DNA of 64,000 nt from Siphonodentalium dalli (taxonomy: Eukaryota > Mollusca > Scaphopoda > Gadilida > Siphonodentaliidae). The notes beneath the pieces are model-generated. The model was not told the origin of the DNA. It was given only the letters and a program-made list of their open reading frames with translations, and made no database searches. Of the stretch, positions 10,807 through 24,055 are shown piece after piece. A program made the position numbers and the translations under genes. The DNA lies in the NCBI GenBank assembly GCA_032622095.1, contig CP136062.1:194687887-194751886 (forward strand), given 5' to 3'. Position 1 is the first letter of the stretch. Every line of letters begins with the position of its first letter.

Positions 10807-13795
10807 TGGTGATCTTATAGTATTATTTTGTGTTGTGTGTAAATATATGTGTTTCAACTCTATTGCGTGTAAATTGCCTATTGAGTTATCATTAAAGCAT
10901 TACAAGTAAAGAAGTACAGCTGTACTAAAGTGATCTCGTGATAATTTACACATTGTGCATATTATATTTCTGAATTTGGTAAATAGGCATGTGACCCAGT
11001 CTGTGTGTCTGAATAGATTTGAAATATACCTATATAACGCATCATAAAGTGACCTTGGTTCTTCTCTAGCCTTCGGCACAGAAGCTATATCGGAGTATAT
11101 CCAACATATGTACTTAATACTTCACCCACAGTAGCTATATATGTAATGTACACAAATCAGTGAGGTTGGTGTTGTTAAAAAGTACACTTCATTTCAAAAC
11201 AATACCACACTTTGTAATAGTCAGGAGGCAAGCACCCAAAACAAAATTTTTGCTAACCATTTTCAGAACTAAATGCCAACATATTCTTGGTGGTACAGTT
11301 TGGTCCACTGATTAAAAAAAAACATTGTTGGCAATTTTCTATACCCGTGTTGGAGGTCAAATGTCAAGGTCAAATGTACAGGCGCTTTCTGTCCCAGCCT
11401 GAATTTTTCCACATATAGAATGATATTTTTTTAGTAAGGGCTATTGATGGATGATGTATTGTACCAAGGACCAGTGAGGCATGGTAATCTGCTTGCTGAT
11501 GTGTCTGGGTTCTTATGTGGTTTCCTTATCAACCGTTGCTATGAAATTGTTTTCTCATAAGGCGAAAGTCTATACAATGTCGCTGATACATAATTCATAA
11601 TGACAATATTTTCATTTATATATAGAAATATCACAACGGCTATATATAACCCATCCTGGAAAATTGTGAGTAAAATATAAAGATACGAAACCTGATGTTT
11701 ACACGTTTGCCTGCATGGATGTAGGTTTGTAGTCATGAGGTGCATGCTACTCATAATGATAAACAGCACATGACTTTCATTAGAATTACACGACCAATAA
11801 ATTAGTATGACGAAGTATAACATGCTGTAAATGTGGCAGTAACAGATGTCAATTGCCATTTCCGTTCGCTTCAAATTTAAGAAATCAGTATTTTATGAAT
11901 ATATCGCGATGGCACTCGTATGCTGCAAGTACACACACCCAAAAACAGATCAATGGCAATTCTCAACTCATTTCAAAGAGAATTCTGAATGCGATACCAT
12001 TGCGATGAATAATATTCCACCGGGAGGGCATTCTTGCAACGTGATTATAGGAGTAAAAAAATGGGGGGAAAAAGACGATTCATCAAAGAAAATATATAGT
12101 TATTCAATACTGCATGTGCAGCCTGGTGGTGATCTACATTGTGCAGGGCTATATAAATATATATATAAATCTGTCAACTATTCTGTTTATCCTAACTTGT
12201 GTTTTAGTTATGATGTATGTAATACAAACTGGATATGCTAATTTAGTTTTTCCGTCACATTTCTGAACAATTTGATAGTTGATAAAATCATTGAAATAAA
12301 ACACGCGGCCACTACGAAATGATCGTGGGAACATGAGATCAATTAACGGTTATAAGAGTCATCGTCTATACAAAGAGGCGCTGATTTAAATTACCAGCCA
12401 CAAAATCGAACGACCAAAATAGACACCGCCGACAGGTCGAAAGATCAACAAAATGGTCCTCGTTCTGCTATTCTTCGAATAGCGTGGGAGTCTCGAGTTA
12501 TCGATCTTGTGCTCATATCCGTTTGCTGCCACCGCAATCTGTTCGATCGTCGTGATTTCCGTAATCACGAGAACCATTTCTATGTTTACTGCGCAATATC
12601 TCGGGATTGATCAAAGATTGATCAATTAAATACCGACGGAGCGATGGCTGACTCGATGTAGATCGGATCCCGTTTGAATGGCAATTCTGTTTGCAGGCTA
12701 TATTAATGTTATTTGGATAAGTAATTTGAATCTTTATCCCACTGGCTATAGAGAAACTCAGACATAATGAATGTCTAATAAGGTGTATTCTCAGTCGTGT
12801 GTCCTCGCATGTCGTGTATAATGACACACGCGGCATGCATAAATAACCTCGTTGTAGGAAGTTTATATCTTCTCCGATGGCTCCCAAACAAAAATGAATT
12901 ACAAGTACACATGGGTGCCACTTCAACGCCAAGCTTACACAAGCTATAATAACTAAACCTGAATTAAATATGAAAACGACAGCATATATATACGTGCACG
13001 TACTATTTGTCCTTGGGTCTTGTATTCCTTGTGTCACACTTTGCGCGGAAAGGTTAGGTTATTTAGTAGATCATGCCACGAATCTCTACTCTGGCTAACG
13101 CCCGTACAGCTCATATTCCACCAGTACAAAACTTGGGAACTTTTTTGACATGAGTTTTGACATGCAACCTCATACAGTCGAAAAAATAACGCGGGGAATA
13201 TCTTTCTTAGTCAGTATCTGTTCCTCAATAATGCAATTCACTGTAGGTGAAGATACTGACTCAAAATTTCACGATTTAAGTGACCTCATGAGCGATTTTG
13301 CTTCGTGTCGCTTACAATTATGGACTTCTTCCTGGGTAATTAATTCAATGTTTATTGCGATATAGGCTCACAAAAGTCACGGAAAAGCAAGCAATTTCGA
13401 GATGGGACCTTCACATACAGCGAAGTACATTATTAAGCAACAGATAATAACTAAGAAATATATTCCCCGCATTATGTTTTCGACTTTTTAAGGTTCCCTG
13501 TCAAAACATAAAAAGTTCCCAGGTGTACTGATGCATGGAATATGATCTCTACGGGCGTTAGCCAGAGTAGATATTGATGGCATGATCTAGTTATTTAGAT
13601 CTTATTGCTATATTGTAACGTGAACGACTCGGTTGGGGTGTTTTCTGACAAGGTAGAGTCGATGTCGTTGGAATGCTCGATTATGTTAGTTGATTGCTTC
13701 ATCCTTCCAGTGGCGATATATAGAGTATGCATGCTGGGTAGATCATACTCAATTATCAGTTTGAATAAATGAAATATGTCCACGTGTTTTTTTAA
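10807..13795. other. SLC7 intron 3, central part
   Basis: No recognisable gene. The longest frame is 174 codons on the minus strand (12513-13037). It has a hydrophobic segment (YAVVFIFNSGLVIIACVSLA) and a basic C-terminus but no family resemblance; chance is likely. A 131-codon plus frame (11846-12241) is equally featureless. Near 11345-11375 is a GTCAAATGTCAAGGTCAAATG motif typical of invertebrate repeats. Confidence 0.4.
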
Positions 13796-14209
13796 GGGTA
13801 CTCAATCCGATTCGATGGTCCCCATATCATCAGATTCCAACGACAACAACATTTTTTGAAATGCCGCTTCAGTTATCAGAATCGAGTAATTGCCAAAAAA
13901 TTAATGCTAACCATGCACAGTCAACTATGGCATAAAACTGCCCAAAACCAGCCAAAACCTGTTATTTATCAACATTTTGTTCAACGAAATTTTGCCGGTT
14001 TGTCAAATATCTGACACAAAAAAAGCCACTTGATTTTAGAGTTAGCCATCTTCATCCGCAATTTGGTGGTGAAAAATAATAAATTTCAAACATCGATATT
14101 TGATCACTCTGAGCTTTGATGGGTGGGTTACTCGACTCGAATCAAATATATTTTACCCCCGAAGACAAGGACATAGTAATTTGCGAGCGTTAATCCTGAT
14201 TATGCATCT
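13796..14209 (+). mobile_element. TTAA-flanked MITE, family E (GGTACTCAATCCG ends), copy 2
   Basis: Flanked by TTAA at 13792-13795 and 14210-14213. The left end GGGTACTCAATCCGATTCG matches the other family member at 39428-39896, as do internal blocks GAGCTTTGATGGGTG and ACTCGACTCGAATCAAAT. The right end is degenerate. It sits 59 bp beyond the donor of SLC7 exon 3. Confidence 0.7.
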
Positions 14210-14272
14210 TTAATTGGGGACCTGTTATTTGAAGAGATACTACATACACGCGTATATACATATAATTCTTAC

Positions 14273-14405
14273 TTAGACACAGCGCTGCTAGCAACCGCAC
14301 GGCCATGTCTGGTGGATCACATGGAAATATAGATTGTAGTATGTAGTATGCGAATGTTAGTGATGTGATGGCTTGAGCTGTAGGTCGAATGATGAATAGG
14401 TTAAC
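14273..14405 (-). CDS. SLC7-family transporter, coding exon 3
   Basis: The 133-nt exon starts in phase 0 after a CAG acceptor and ends in phase 1 at A|GTAAG. It encodes residues 121-164 plus the first base of codon 165. It reads [20 protein letters not shown], then [20 protein letters not shown], then ALCL, covering the end of TM3, the extracellular loop and TM4. The cysteine in FPCD sits where LAT-type light chains carry the Cys that forms a disulfide with the SLC3 heavy chain, so heterodimer formation is likely. It is too short for a 60-residue open-frame cutoff and was found by joining frames. A TTAA-flanked MITE (13796-14209) lies 59 bp downstream of the donor. Confidence 0.9.
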
Positions 14406-15265
14406 CTGAAATCAAGAAGAAAAAAGGGTTGAAGTAGACCTCCATATAAAGAATGAACCCAGATCGTTCGACACTGTCACGTAGTTGTAAACATCCATAC
14501 ACATTTCAATTGTTGGCTCACATCACATGTTGTTTCGCTGCCCGCTTCTGTACCCGAAATATTTATTCTGGAGTAAATGTGTTAACGCATGGGCGAATGG
14601 ATTACTTGACCAATGTAAATAATTGCAAACTTTGCCGTTAGTTATAAATGTTAATCTGCATAGAACACATTGGCCTATATAGTCCTAACAGTTGGGAGTT
14701 CCAGTCTAGTTGCGAAGAAGTCTGAAGATATACATGTATGTGGACAGAGTAAAATACTCTTTTGATAGGCATATACAATGTGAGAGACTGCTTGTACATG
14801 TCAGGTGATCGGTATCTCAGGCGCGACTCGTTTCCGAATACTGTCGTGATGACTCTCTGCCATTCGACGCGTCCAAAGGAAATCCAGGGCTTATGATTCG
14901 GCGTTTTCCAGCGAGATCAGATTGTTGCTGGGCAATATCAGGCCCGGGACCCTACGTCATGTAATTAGCTCGAAAATGGTGGCAATATGTCTTACATTGA
15001 AACGATCATTCAACGTTTCTTTCACGTATAAAAATCACTCAACCAAAACAGATAGCGACTGAGCTATGCATATTTTTTTTCTAGCTCACAATGAATCTGT
15101 CCACTTATGACTGTTGTGAAGATGTCAGTGTTCAAGTGACTTCGGTCACCATTTTTCGATGTGAAATTTGAACGTCAAAACATCATATATATATATAGAA
15201 AACAAATTTGTTCAATATTCGTTTTTGCTGTACTGTATGCACGATGAGTTGTGATAGCTCATTGG

Positions 15266-17154
15266 CAGGGATGTGGCTAGAGGGTCTCCGTTGGGGGGTG
15301 TCCACCTTGGGAAATTCCAATTGCACCCCCCCCCCCCCCCTTGAATCAGAATCAGACACCAAACACAACTTTTGCATAATTCCATTTGCACCCACCCCCC
15401 TTGAACCAGAATCACAGACCAAACACAAGTTTTGCATAATTCCATTTGCACCCCTTGCACATCAGTCCTCAGGCCTAATATCCTATGTATTCATAAACTA
15501 TGAACTTCAGCTCCCCTATATATGCCCGGTATAAGAAAATTCAGATACTTTAACCTGAGAATTGCAAAAATCCTAACATCTAGTAGCCTACTCCAGACAA
15601 TTGCACACGGCTACGGGTAAGAGACCATGACATTGTGGCCGTCCATGTTTGTTCAGCCCGGTGTGAGAAAATTTGGAATACTATACAAGAAATCGCAAAT
15701 CCTAGCATCTAGACTGGCCTCAACTGAAGCTTCTCTAGTGTTGGAAATTTCAAACCTCATAGTCCCTCTTAGGTTGGAAAATCTCCAACTGATGACCATT
15801 TCAGTCCACAAGTTTGACCGAAGGTACTAAACTATTGTTTTGTTAAACTAATTAGCAGGTTGTATTGGTCACGGGGGAGGGACAGTGACACACCAGGCCG
15901 ACCATGGTTCGGCCCGGTGTTCGAAAATTTTGAAATCTGAACAAGAAAATCGCAAAATCCTAGCATCTAGACTAGCCTCAAGTCTTCTTAGAGTTGGAAA
16001 TTTCAAACCTGACACCCCCCCACTTAGGTTGGAAAATTTCCAAATGATGACAATTCCAATTCCAATGTTGACCAAATGTATGACAATATTGTTTTCTTAA
16101 ATTTAGTAGCAGTTTTGACTAGCCACGGGGGAGGATCAGGACACAAGCTTTCCAAGTGTTGAAAATTTCCAACCTGTCACCTCCATAAGGTTGGAAAATT
16201 TCCAACTGATGACCATTCCAACTAATGTTTTGGCAGGTATGAAATTTCCAACTGTTGAAAATTTTGACCAAAGTTGGGGGGTGAGACACCCCCCCCCACA
16301 CACACACCCCCTTGCACATCAGTCCTCAGGCCTAATATCCTATGTATTCATAAACTATGTTGTTCTATATGCCCGGTATAAGAAAATTCAGATACTTTAA
16401 CCTGATAATTGCATAAATCATAACATCTAGTAGCCTACTCCAGACAATTGAACACGGCTACGGGTAAGACACCAGGACATTGTGCCCGTCCATGTTTGTT
16501 CAGCCCGGTGTGAGAAAATTTGGAAAACTATATATACAAGAAAATCGCAAATCCTAGCATCTAGACTGGCCTCAACTGAAGCTCCCCCAGTGTTGGAAAT
16601 TTCAAACCTCATACTCCCTCTTAGGTTGGAAAATCTCCAACTGATGACCATTTCAGTCCACAAGTTTGACCGAAGGTACTAAACTATTGTTTTGTTAAAC
16701 TAATTAGCAGTTTTATATTGGTCACGGGGGAGGGACAGTGACACGGTGTTCGAAAATTTTGAAATCTGAACAAGAAAATCGCAAAATCCTAGCATCTATA
16801 GACTAGCCTCAAGTCTTCTTAGAGTTGGAAATTTCAAACCTGACAACCCCCACTTAGGTTGGAAAATTTCCAAATGATGACAATTCCAATGACAATGTTG
16901 ACCAAATGTATGACAATATTGTTTTCTTAAATTTAGTAGCAGTTTTGACTAGCCACGGGGGAGGACCAGGACTCAAGCTTTCCAAGTGTTGGAAATTTCA
17001 AACCTGTCACCCCCCCCTAAGGTTGGAAAATTTCCAACTGATGACCATTCCAACTAATGTTTTGGCAGGTATGAAATTTCCAACTGTTGAAAATTTTGAC
17101 CAGAGTGGGGGGGGGGGTGAGACACCCCCACACCCCCCTCTATCCACATCCCTG
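15266..17154 (+). mobile_element. Non-autonomous hAT-type element with an internal ~850-bp tandem duplication
   Basis: The terminal inverted repeats are CAGGGATGTGGCTAGAGGG (left) and CAGGGATGTGGATAGAGGG (right, inverted). They are flanked by near-identical 8-bp direct repeats CTCATTGG and CCCATTGG, the hAT signature. The body contains two copies of a unit of about 850 bp (about 15455-16311 and 16312-17150), both starting CTTGCACATCAGTCCTCAGG and ending before GTGAGACACCCC. Each is full of short GTTGGAAATTTC / TTTCCAACTGATGACC palindromic blocks. No transposase was seen. A single-unit relative is at 54036-55016. Confidence 0.8.
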
Positions 17155-18706
17155 CCCATTGGGTCTAATAGCTTGCTGATATCTTTGACAATACATGGAA
17201 CAACGATTGTTTAAATTACCATGCATGCAGGCGCGATATCTTACCGCCATTTTCGACCAAATCGTAACGTAATGGTTCCCAATCCTGAATATTATACTGT
17301 AGACCAATACAAGTTGCCCAATTTTATGCGGAACAGTATCTCCTATATATGGTACTATATATGTACACTATAAATAATGAATGTTGTTAGAAGTTCGACT
17401 GATAGCATGCCATGATGATTCCATCCATCTGTGTTGGTTCTAATCCATTTGTTTTATTTGCAAAGAGAACGCGTTGTATAGCCGAGACTGGTTTTCGATG
17501 GCTATTAGGAAAATTGGTAAAACTTTTAGAAAAGAGAACAAGACAAACCCTTTTAAGAGATCTGTTTAAAATGCGTGAAATTGATAAATTAGTACTCAGA
17601 CGCTATGTCAACCTGGGGAATGTAGCATTCTACTAACATCCCTGAATATTCCTAAGAAACCGACCATACCGCTCCATAGAATACATCGTCTGAACTACGC
17701 CAAATTGTAAATATTTACAACTCGATTCGGGACGCAACTATATCGGCGACAATCTAACACAAATGATTTCGCCATCGGGAGTCATTGCATTTGATTAATA
17801 TATAAGAATGACGTATGTATCGTCAATTTGGTTTAATATTCGTAACAAATAACTACTTTGAGCAAGATTATTCTCAAGTTCTATTTGATCACCGTTCAGT
17901 AGTTTTTCACATAACTTTAAGTATTGAAGAAACCGTGTTGAATAAAGGACTGACTGACAGCTTTTGTTTAAAGCATATAAAGCGAACTACACTCTGCAAA
18001 CCGAAGGTATTGCGTATGTAGACGTGACTTCGTGGGTAGCGAACGCATGACACGATGTCTCGGAATGATACATCCGTCTGCGGATGATGCCACGATCCAC
18101 ATGGAATCGATTTGTGTCGCCCTGGCATTTCAACCTAATTCGTTCGTATTACATGTACACACTAGCAATAAACTGGTGTCTAAGTGAGTACTAAGCCAGA
18201 TATGAGCTACATAAAGCATGTTATTCATTAGTATCATTCTTGAGTAGCGTGCATATAAGTTAATTAAATAACAGTGCCCTGGGTTTTTGGAATGTCTTAA
18301 TGAGCTAACACCTGTTTAATGAAGGAGTAGACACGTATGTAACTGCATATTTATTGTCTCGGTATGTGGTGCAAAAAGCATATTTCGGTTTATATCCAAC
18401 GAAACATAACCGCGGGGAAATGTCTTGATTGAAGTTGATTCCATGTGATCTTTATTCACATGGTTTGTTTTGTCTTTAATTGAGTGTTTTCCCCTATGTC
18501 TGACCATCATTTGATCTCGTTACATATCCCCAACTCCAAGGGTGTTATACTGCTCCTAACTCACAATGCACTCTATATAGAGGGGCCATACTGTTCATGA
18601 TACTATTGGTAAACCAACTGCATGGTTGTAGTATAAGGTTTTAACATAATGTAGTTTTTCTACTTTACAATAACCCATCACAAATGAATGTGATATTATT
18701 TTTATA
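17155..18706. other. SLC7 intron 2 sequence, no gene seen
   Basis: AT-rich sequence with short unrelated open frames only. No repeat family recognised elsewhere in the window. Confidence 0.4.
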
Positions 18707-19030
18707 GTGGACTACATGCGTCCGTCCGTGCGTATAGCCGTCTGTGTGTCCGTCCGTTCATATATCTCGACCATGGGTCATCGGATCTCAATGCAATTTG
18801 ATATGCAGGTTTGGCATCAGGAGTGCTTTCAAAAGAGTGCTTTCAAAACAGGGTCCATTAACTTTGTTCACATTTTCCGTTCAAGAGTTATCCCTCCTTG
18901 TTAATCTGAAAATATTACAATTCGGTCCGTCCGCTCATATATCTCAGCCATATATAGGTTATTGGATTCTGATGAAATTTGGTATGTATGTTTGTCACCA
19001 GGAGGGCTTTCAAACGAGGGTTCAGTTACA
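18707..19030 (+). repeat. TCCGTCCG-headed dispersed repeat, third copy
   Basis: CGTCCGTCCGTGCG and GTCCGTCCGTTC heads are followed by two diverged units (ATATCTCGACCATGGGTCAT / ATATCTCAGCCATATATAGG). It is non-coding. Confidence 0.5.
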
Positions 19031-19039
19031 TGTATGTTG

Positions 19040-19225
19040 TTTGCAAACCTTTGCGATTAATCGCAAACCTTTGCGTTAAATCGCCAACTATACTGTGCGA
19101 TAAATCGCAAACATTTGCGATAAATCGCAAAACAACAAGAATTTTTGCGATTTATTGCAAAGGTTTACCATTTATCGCATAGATGTATGCAATCTATCGC
19201 AACGGTTTGCCATTTATCGCAAAAT
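19040..19225. repeat. Cluster of TTTGCGAT-AATCGCAAA palindromic words
   Basis: At least eight occurrences of TTGCGAT, ATCGCAAA and near variants in 185 bp, including the perfect palindrome TTTGCGATTAATCGCAAA at about 19048. Spacers are irregular, as in the cluster at 6946-7235 but with a different word. Confidence 0.8.
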
Positions 19226-19764
19226 ATATTTGTATGCGTTGGCACTAATGGGCTTTCGTACATATAAGTAGAATTGAACATTTTGCCTCGAGATCACAAA
19301 ATTACAAATCCGGGTACGGATTGTGAACATTCCTTATACCCGGATTTGTAATTTTGTTTACTGAAATAAAAGGTAAATTGTTCTTCAAATACCACTTTCA
19401 TAGTTTGGTTGTTGAACCGCGTGGCAAGACGAATGTCGTGCAGCAATGTAAACCGCAAAAAATATTGCGATGACGTCGATAAAAGAAAATAACGATCGAA
19501 TAGAAATTTCGCAGTGGTGTACTTATGTGCGACAGTTTTTTCATAACAACACGGAATATTTATATGTATGTGCTCCATTTGTATCGACCACAATATAATT
19601 GAATATATGGTCTACTTGAAAACGTGGAGATATAACAGAATTATACTTTGAAGTGCGCTCCATTTTGTATTGAAATTCGACAGCGTTGAACAATGCAAAC
19701 CGAGAACGTGGTGTGGCACTGAATCTCATTCATTGATTCCAGAGTGTGATATAGATTTACTCAC

Positions 19765-19923
19765 CCAGAGTTGGATGAAGGCACACATCGGACCGAACAC
19801 TTCCATGATATAGGCGTAGTCTCCGCCCGACTTCGTGATTGTCGTGCCCAGCTCGGCATAACACAGCGCCCCCAATAACGACAGAAAACCGCAAACAACC
19901 CATATTATTAATGAAAGACCAAC
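19765..19923 (-). CDS. SLC7-family transporter, coding exon 2
   Basis: The exon has 53 codons, phase 0 at both ends, with acceptor TTTCAG before 19923 and donor GTGAGT after 19765. It encodes residues 68-120: TM2 ([20 protein letters not shown]), then the strongly conserved [19 protein letters not shown] block of SLC7 light chains, and the start of TM3 ([11 protein letters not shown]). Open reading continues into the intron on both sides, but the family alignment stops exactly at the splice sites. The intron upstream, back to exon 1, is about 22.9 kb and holds most of the repeats in this window. No frameshift or stop was seen, so the gene looks intact here. Confidence 0.92.
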
Positions 19924-21039
19924 CTGAAATAAAACAAAACAAAACAAAACTGTATTTGCTTGTAGAAGTATTACGTCACTGTTGCAGACATAGCCATACA
20001 GCGATGCTGACGATTTTAATGGTGCCGGAAAGACTGCATGCCCATATAGGGTTAATTTCACATCGAAACAACGTCAATGACTTCACAGACTATCAATGGG
20101 TAACTGGTATATTTACTTTATCTGGTTAGATACAACAAACCGGATACACCACTTTATCATGGAAATACGAGTATGGTGCATCATCATTAGAAACGTCAAA
20201 TGTCATGCTGAAGTCCCGGAGTGCGTGGTTGTACAATTATATATACATAGAGAACCTCGCCCAATAGATGATGAAATCCCTCTCATGGACATAAACAGTT
20301 TAAACGACTACATTATCTGCATATTTTATTTATCACAAATCTGTCATTTCCCTCAGTTTTACATTCGTTGCTTCAATGAGGCCCTTACATGTATTTGGTC
20401 AAACAAACTATATTTAGCATTCATGACGTGCGAAAACCGGAGTGCAGCTTATAGAGCGAAATAGATCGTTGGGTTTTTTGAAAACCACAAAATGTACGTG
20501 TTCTATACCAGATAGGAACCATGCACTCATTAATGGGAGGTTTAGACGGCAAGATATCGACTTTCAAAAGATGAAGTTTTAAATTTGTGTCAGCCTATAG
20601 AGAAAAGCCCCAATGATCGCCTCTTATTAAGAGCATCCACGATTTCGTCGCCCAAAAACGGGGTAGATAATAAAGAGCGTTCTCAATTATGAGCTGTTAT
20701 GATTTATTATCGTCAAGCCTGTGTTCTACAAATGATGGCTGTTGCAATTAAGTTGCATGGCAAATGAAAAATTGGGCAATGAATATCTGACCAATTTGTT
20801 GTCAAATCGGACCATAGATAATTAAAGGCGACACGCAACAAACTAATGCCGCTAACGCGATATTTTACCGATGGGCCGATATCTGCCGATGTGCGGCGTC
20901 AACGTTCCACATTTTGGAGATAGGTTTCCCGTTTGATAAAAAACGTCATGACCTATTTCCAATATTGTGTGACGTCTATGTTACATACATGTAGTCCACG
21001 CATCCAAGCAATGAATTCAGCACAAAAGCTGCTGCGATG
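19924..21039. other. SLC7 intron 1 sequence next to exon 2
   Basis: No gene. One dispersed fragment (about 20550-20600, TATCGACTTTCAAAAGATGA) is shared with about 35838-35895. Confidence 0.4.
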
Positions 21040-21180
21040 TAGATATTGGTCGACCTTGCTGAATTTCTATGATGCTGGAGGGGCAAACTGATGCTGTTAA
21101 GAAAAAGTTCGGTCATATTCCTCAAGTTTTTTTAATGTTCGCGACCTTTGGCTAATCTGAACGAATCAAGGAAAAATCAT
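21040..21180 (+). repeat. Orphan end of the GGTCAAGTGGTCCTGC inverted-repeat family
   Basis: It shares TATGATGCTGG, GGGCAAACTGATGCTGTTAA and TTGGCTAATCTGAACGAATC with the termini of the elements at 28937-31054 and 40849-41178. No partner arm was found nearby. Confidence 0.55.
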
Positions 21181-21422
21181 AATGTGTAAAAACATTTATA
21201 CTGTAAAATATTATAATAATGTTGGCTAATGCAAATCGACAAAAATCATCAAAATTCTATACCTGTCGTTTTGTTACACCAGCGTGGAGCCATTATTACA
21301 ATATTTTAAGATATATATGTTCTTGAATGTTTCATACAGCCACTGGCTCTTTCTCAACTAGCTCCAATTAGCCGAACACACTTTCCCCCATCCGCATCAT
21401 ATATAGAGGATCTCTAATGAGT

Positions 21423-21487
21423 CGCAATTATATACGAAATTTATTAACCGAGTGCATTAGGTTAATAAATTTCATATATAATTGCGA
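21423..21487. repeat. Long near-perfect hairpin
   Basis: GTCGCAATTATATACGAAAT... pairs with ...ATTTCATATATAATTGCGAC. Arms are about 29 bp with one mismatch, around a loop of about 10 nt (GAGTGCATTA). Confidence 0.85.
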
Positions 21488-23789
21488 CGAATTTGAGATA
21501 CATTTTATCACATAATCACATTTTAGCAAGTAAAAAACGATCTCAAAACGGCTGAGGTTAAACAAAATTAATATTTATTTCCTTATCACAACTAAAGAGG
21601 ACACCTTCAAGAAATATATAGTTCCATTTTAGATGTGTCTTTTCGTGTTGACAAAATTGCCGAACCACCCTTATAACCCATGTGTATATCATAATCAACA
21701 CTAAATAACCCAACACAAATCGAATGTCATAATTATATTCTAATTAACATAATAATAATAAAGTTCCGACTTTGAAATCGACATCATTTTTCTCAGCTAT
21801 TACGTCACTGCGTGTGCCAATACACGTGTGTCTTACTAAAATATTTAGGAATGGTTTAGAGCTATACTTATGTGATAAACATAAGCAGGACCCACCAACA
21901 CCATATCAGCAAATTAGTGGATCACCTGGCAACGTCCCACCGGCCCGGGTCGTAATCAATTAGAACCATGTCCACTCAAAGTGTATCACTTATGACCATT
22001 GATCGAACAAGATTCTCTGAGATCGAATACTAAGTAGAGCCAGTAGAGGTAGTTGTAAAGGCCGTGATAATCCATACCGTTGGTGTATGGTTACGAATAT
22101 AGGGTCCATCAACCATCCAAACAACTTTGACCCATAATGGTAATGGCAATGGACATGGTCGTGGCTTGCTAGTCTCCGTTTTGGGATATCCAACTTAAAA
22201 TATCCAGCTGCACCACCTCATCTAACCGAGAGGCCGATCACGATCGGCAGAGGTTTAACCCACACCTTGGCGATAGCGATTAGCTATAACTGATAATTTG
22301 TCAAATATATGATCACAGGAATCCATATATCAGTACCCAACCTGAAATCAAAAGCTCAAATAATTTGTCTTAAGAAGGGGTTAAAGTGTTTGGGGTGGGG
22401 AGGGGTAGTTTTAAATCTCATAACTATGTCCCCATTCACCCAAGGACCTCTCACTGTGAGATCCAACGGTTTAGTGATTTCGGAGGATATGTTTAGGAGT
22501 TTAAGTTAACTCATTGGAAGCAAAAGTGATAAACCCCTATCTCTGCCACTTTTGACCTGCCAGATATTCAAAATTCATTCCATCTCATATTTAAATTTTA
22601 CTTTAATTACCCCCATCGCATTCTCCCCAGTTATTTGTTTATCAAACATGTCAGACAGATATGATCAGATCAGACCTGTGTAATAAGGAATGCTTATATT
22701 GTTAGGTATGTGCAAGATTACGTGTTTCATAACAGGGGTGTATGGTTTTCAAAAATATATGTAGTTTATACAGTACAAAAGTGTTATCTATATAATGTTA
22801 TACAGACATAATATGATGCGGATGTTGGCCCTTAAATCGAAACAAATTACCATAGTTCATATAAAAGAAAGTAAGTAGCCCATAGTCACTGGTTTCACAC
22901 ATTACAATGTTTTACAACTAGCTTGGACACTAAAATCCACAGCCTTCAATGCTGTCTTTCAAGCGCTCTGTAGCCCCTAAAATTCAATCAACCATGACAA
23001 TATGAACAAATGGGAAAATAAGGTTCCTGGAAATATAACAACATCTACCATCTTGATTTTCAAAACAAAGCATCACTTACAATAATAATGTAGATTTATC
23101 TGCCTGTTACATATTGCATAGATAAATCATATTGGCAATCAGCCATTATTTTATTTTCACATTGAAGCATGTGCCTGAAGGGTTAATATATTTTTCAAAA
23201 GTTAATTAATCAGTCAATTCCAAAATCAATAGAAGTGAATAGTGTGCAAAGTTAACCATATATAAGAGATCTAAGAGTCATTGTACATTATAGCATATGT
23301 CTATGGGAACCTTTGAAAGGGTTAATTATTTTCTAAGCAGATCAATGGGATATAGAAGACATTTTATATATAGGTGAGGGACTCCTTATCACACTCTGTA
23401 ATGAAATTTCAAGAATAGGAGAAACAAGAGTTTCATGCTGCCATTAATCAAATTTGACAGATGCCAGCAGTGTTGTTTATCATTGACTTCATCTAACCAA
23501 AGGCCAGAGCTCTGTACAGTATGTCATCACTCAATTAATAACAAGATTTCACTTGGAATGACACCATCTATAAAATGTACTCTCATATAATCTGGATATT
23601 GGATGTGCACATGGTAATTTAGTGATATCATTATATTACATGTAACTATTGCAATAAAATCTTCATATTTTCAAAACAGGACATCACACCTAATTAATTG
23701 TATAAAACTAAAACATTAAAAATTGGTCAATGCCAATTTTTTTTTTTATTATTTAAAAAGTTTAAAAAAAATTGAATATTTTGTTATTG
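21488..23789. other. SLC7 intron 1, no gene seen
   Basis: AT-rich sequence with only short frames. No hairpin or tandem repeat stands out. Confidence 0.4.
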
Positions 23790-24055
23790 TCCATATTCAA
23801 ATTCGATATGTATTTTGGGCTGAGAAACTCACATACCAAGTTTGGTTCCGATCAGATAACACATATACGAACTCGATCTGTATTTTGGGCCGTGAAACTC
23901 ACATACCAAATTTGGTTCCGATCAGATAGAAAATGTTTCAGTTATCGCATTATGCGTAAAGTGTCTACGGACGGACATACAGACGGACGACGAGTGGTCA
24001 ATCCGGACAACGACGACACTATGTTTACCATACTATGGTATGGGTAAACATAATA
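23790..24055 (-). repeat. TCCGTCCG-headed dispersed repeat, inverted copy
   Basis: Two tandem units with AACTCACATACCAA.TTTGGT and CCGATCAGATA, then TACGGACGGACATACAGACGGA, which is the inverted head. A small palindrome ACCATACTATGGTATGGGTA closes it. Confidence 0.55.

Noticed and set aside
12513..13037. 174-codon minus frame in SLC7 intron 3 as an extra exon or nested gene
   Set aside because: Exons 3 and 4 join in phase without it and match the family continuously. No homology recognised.
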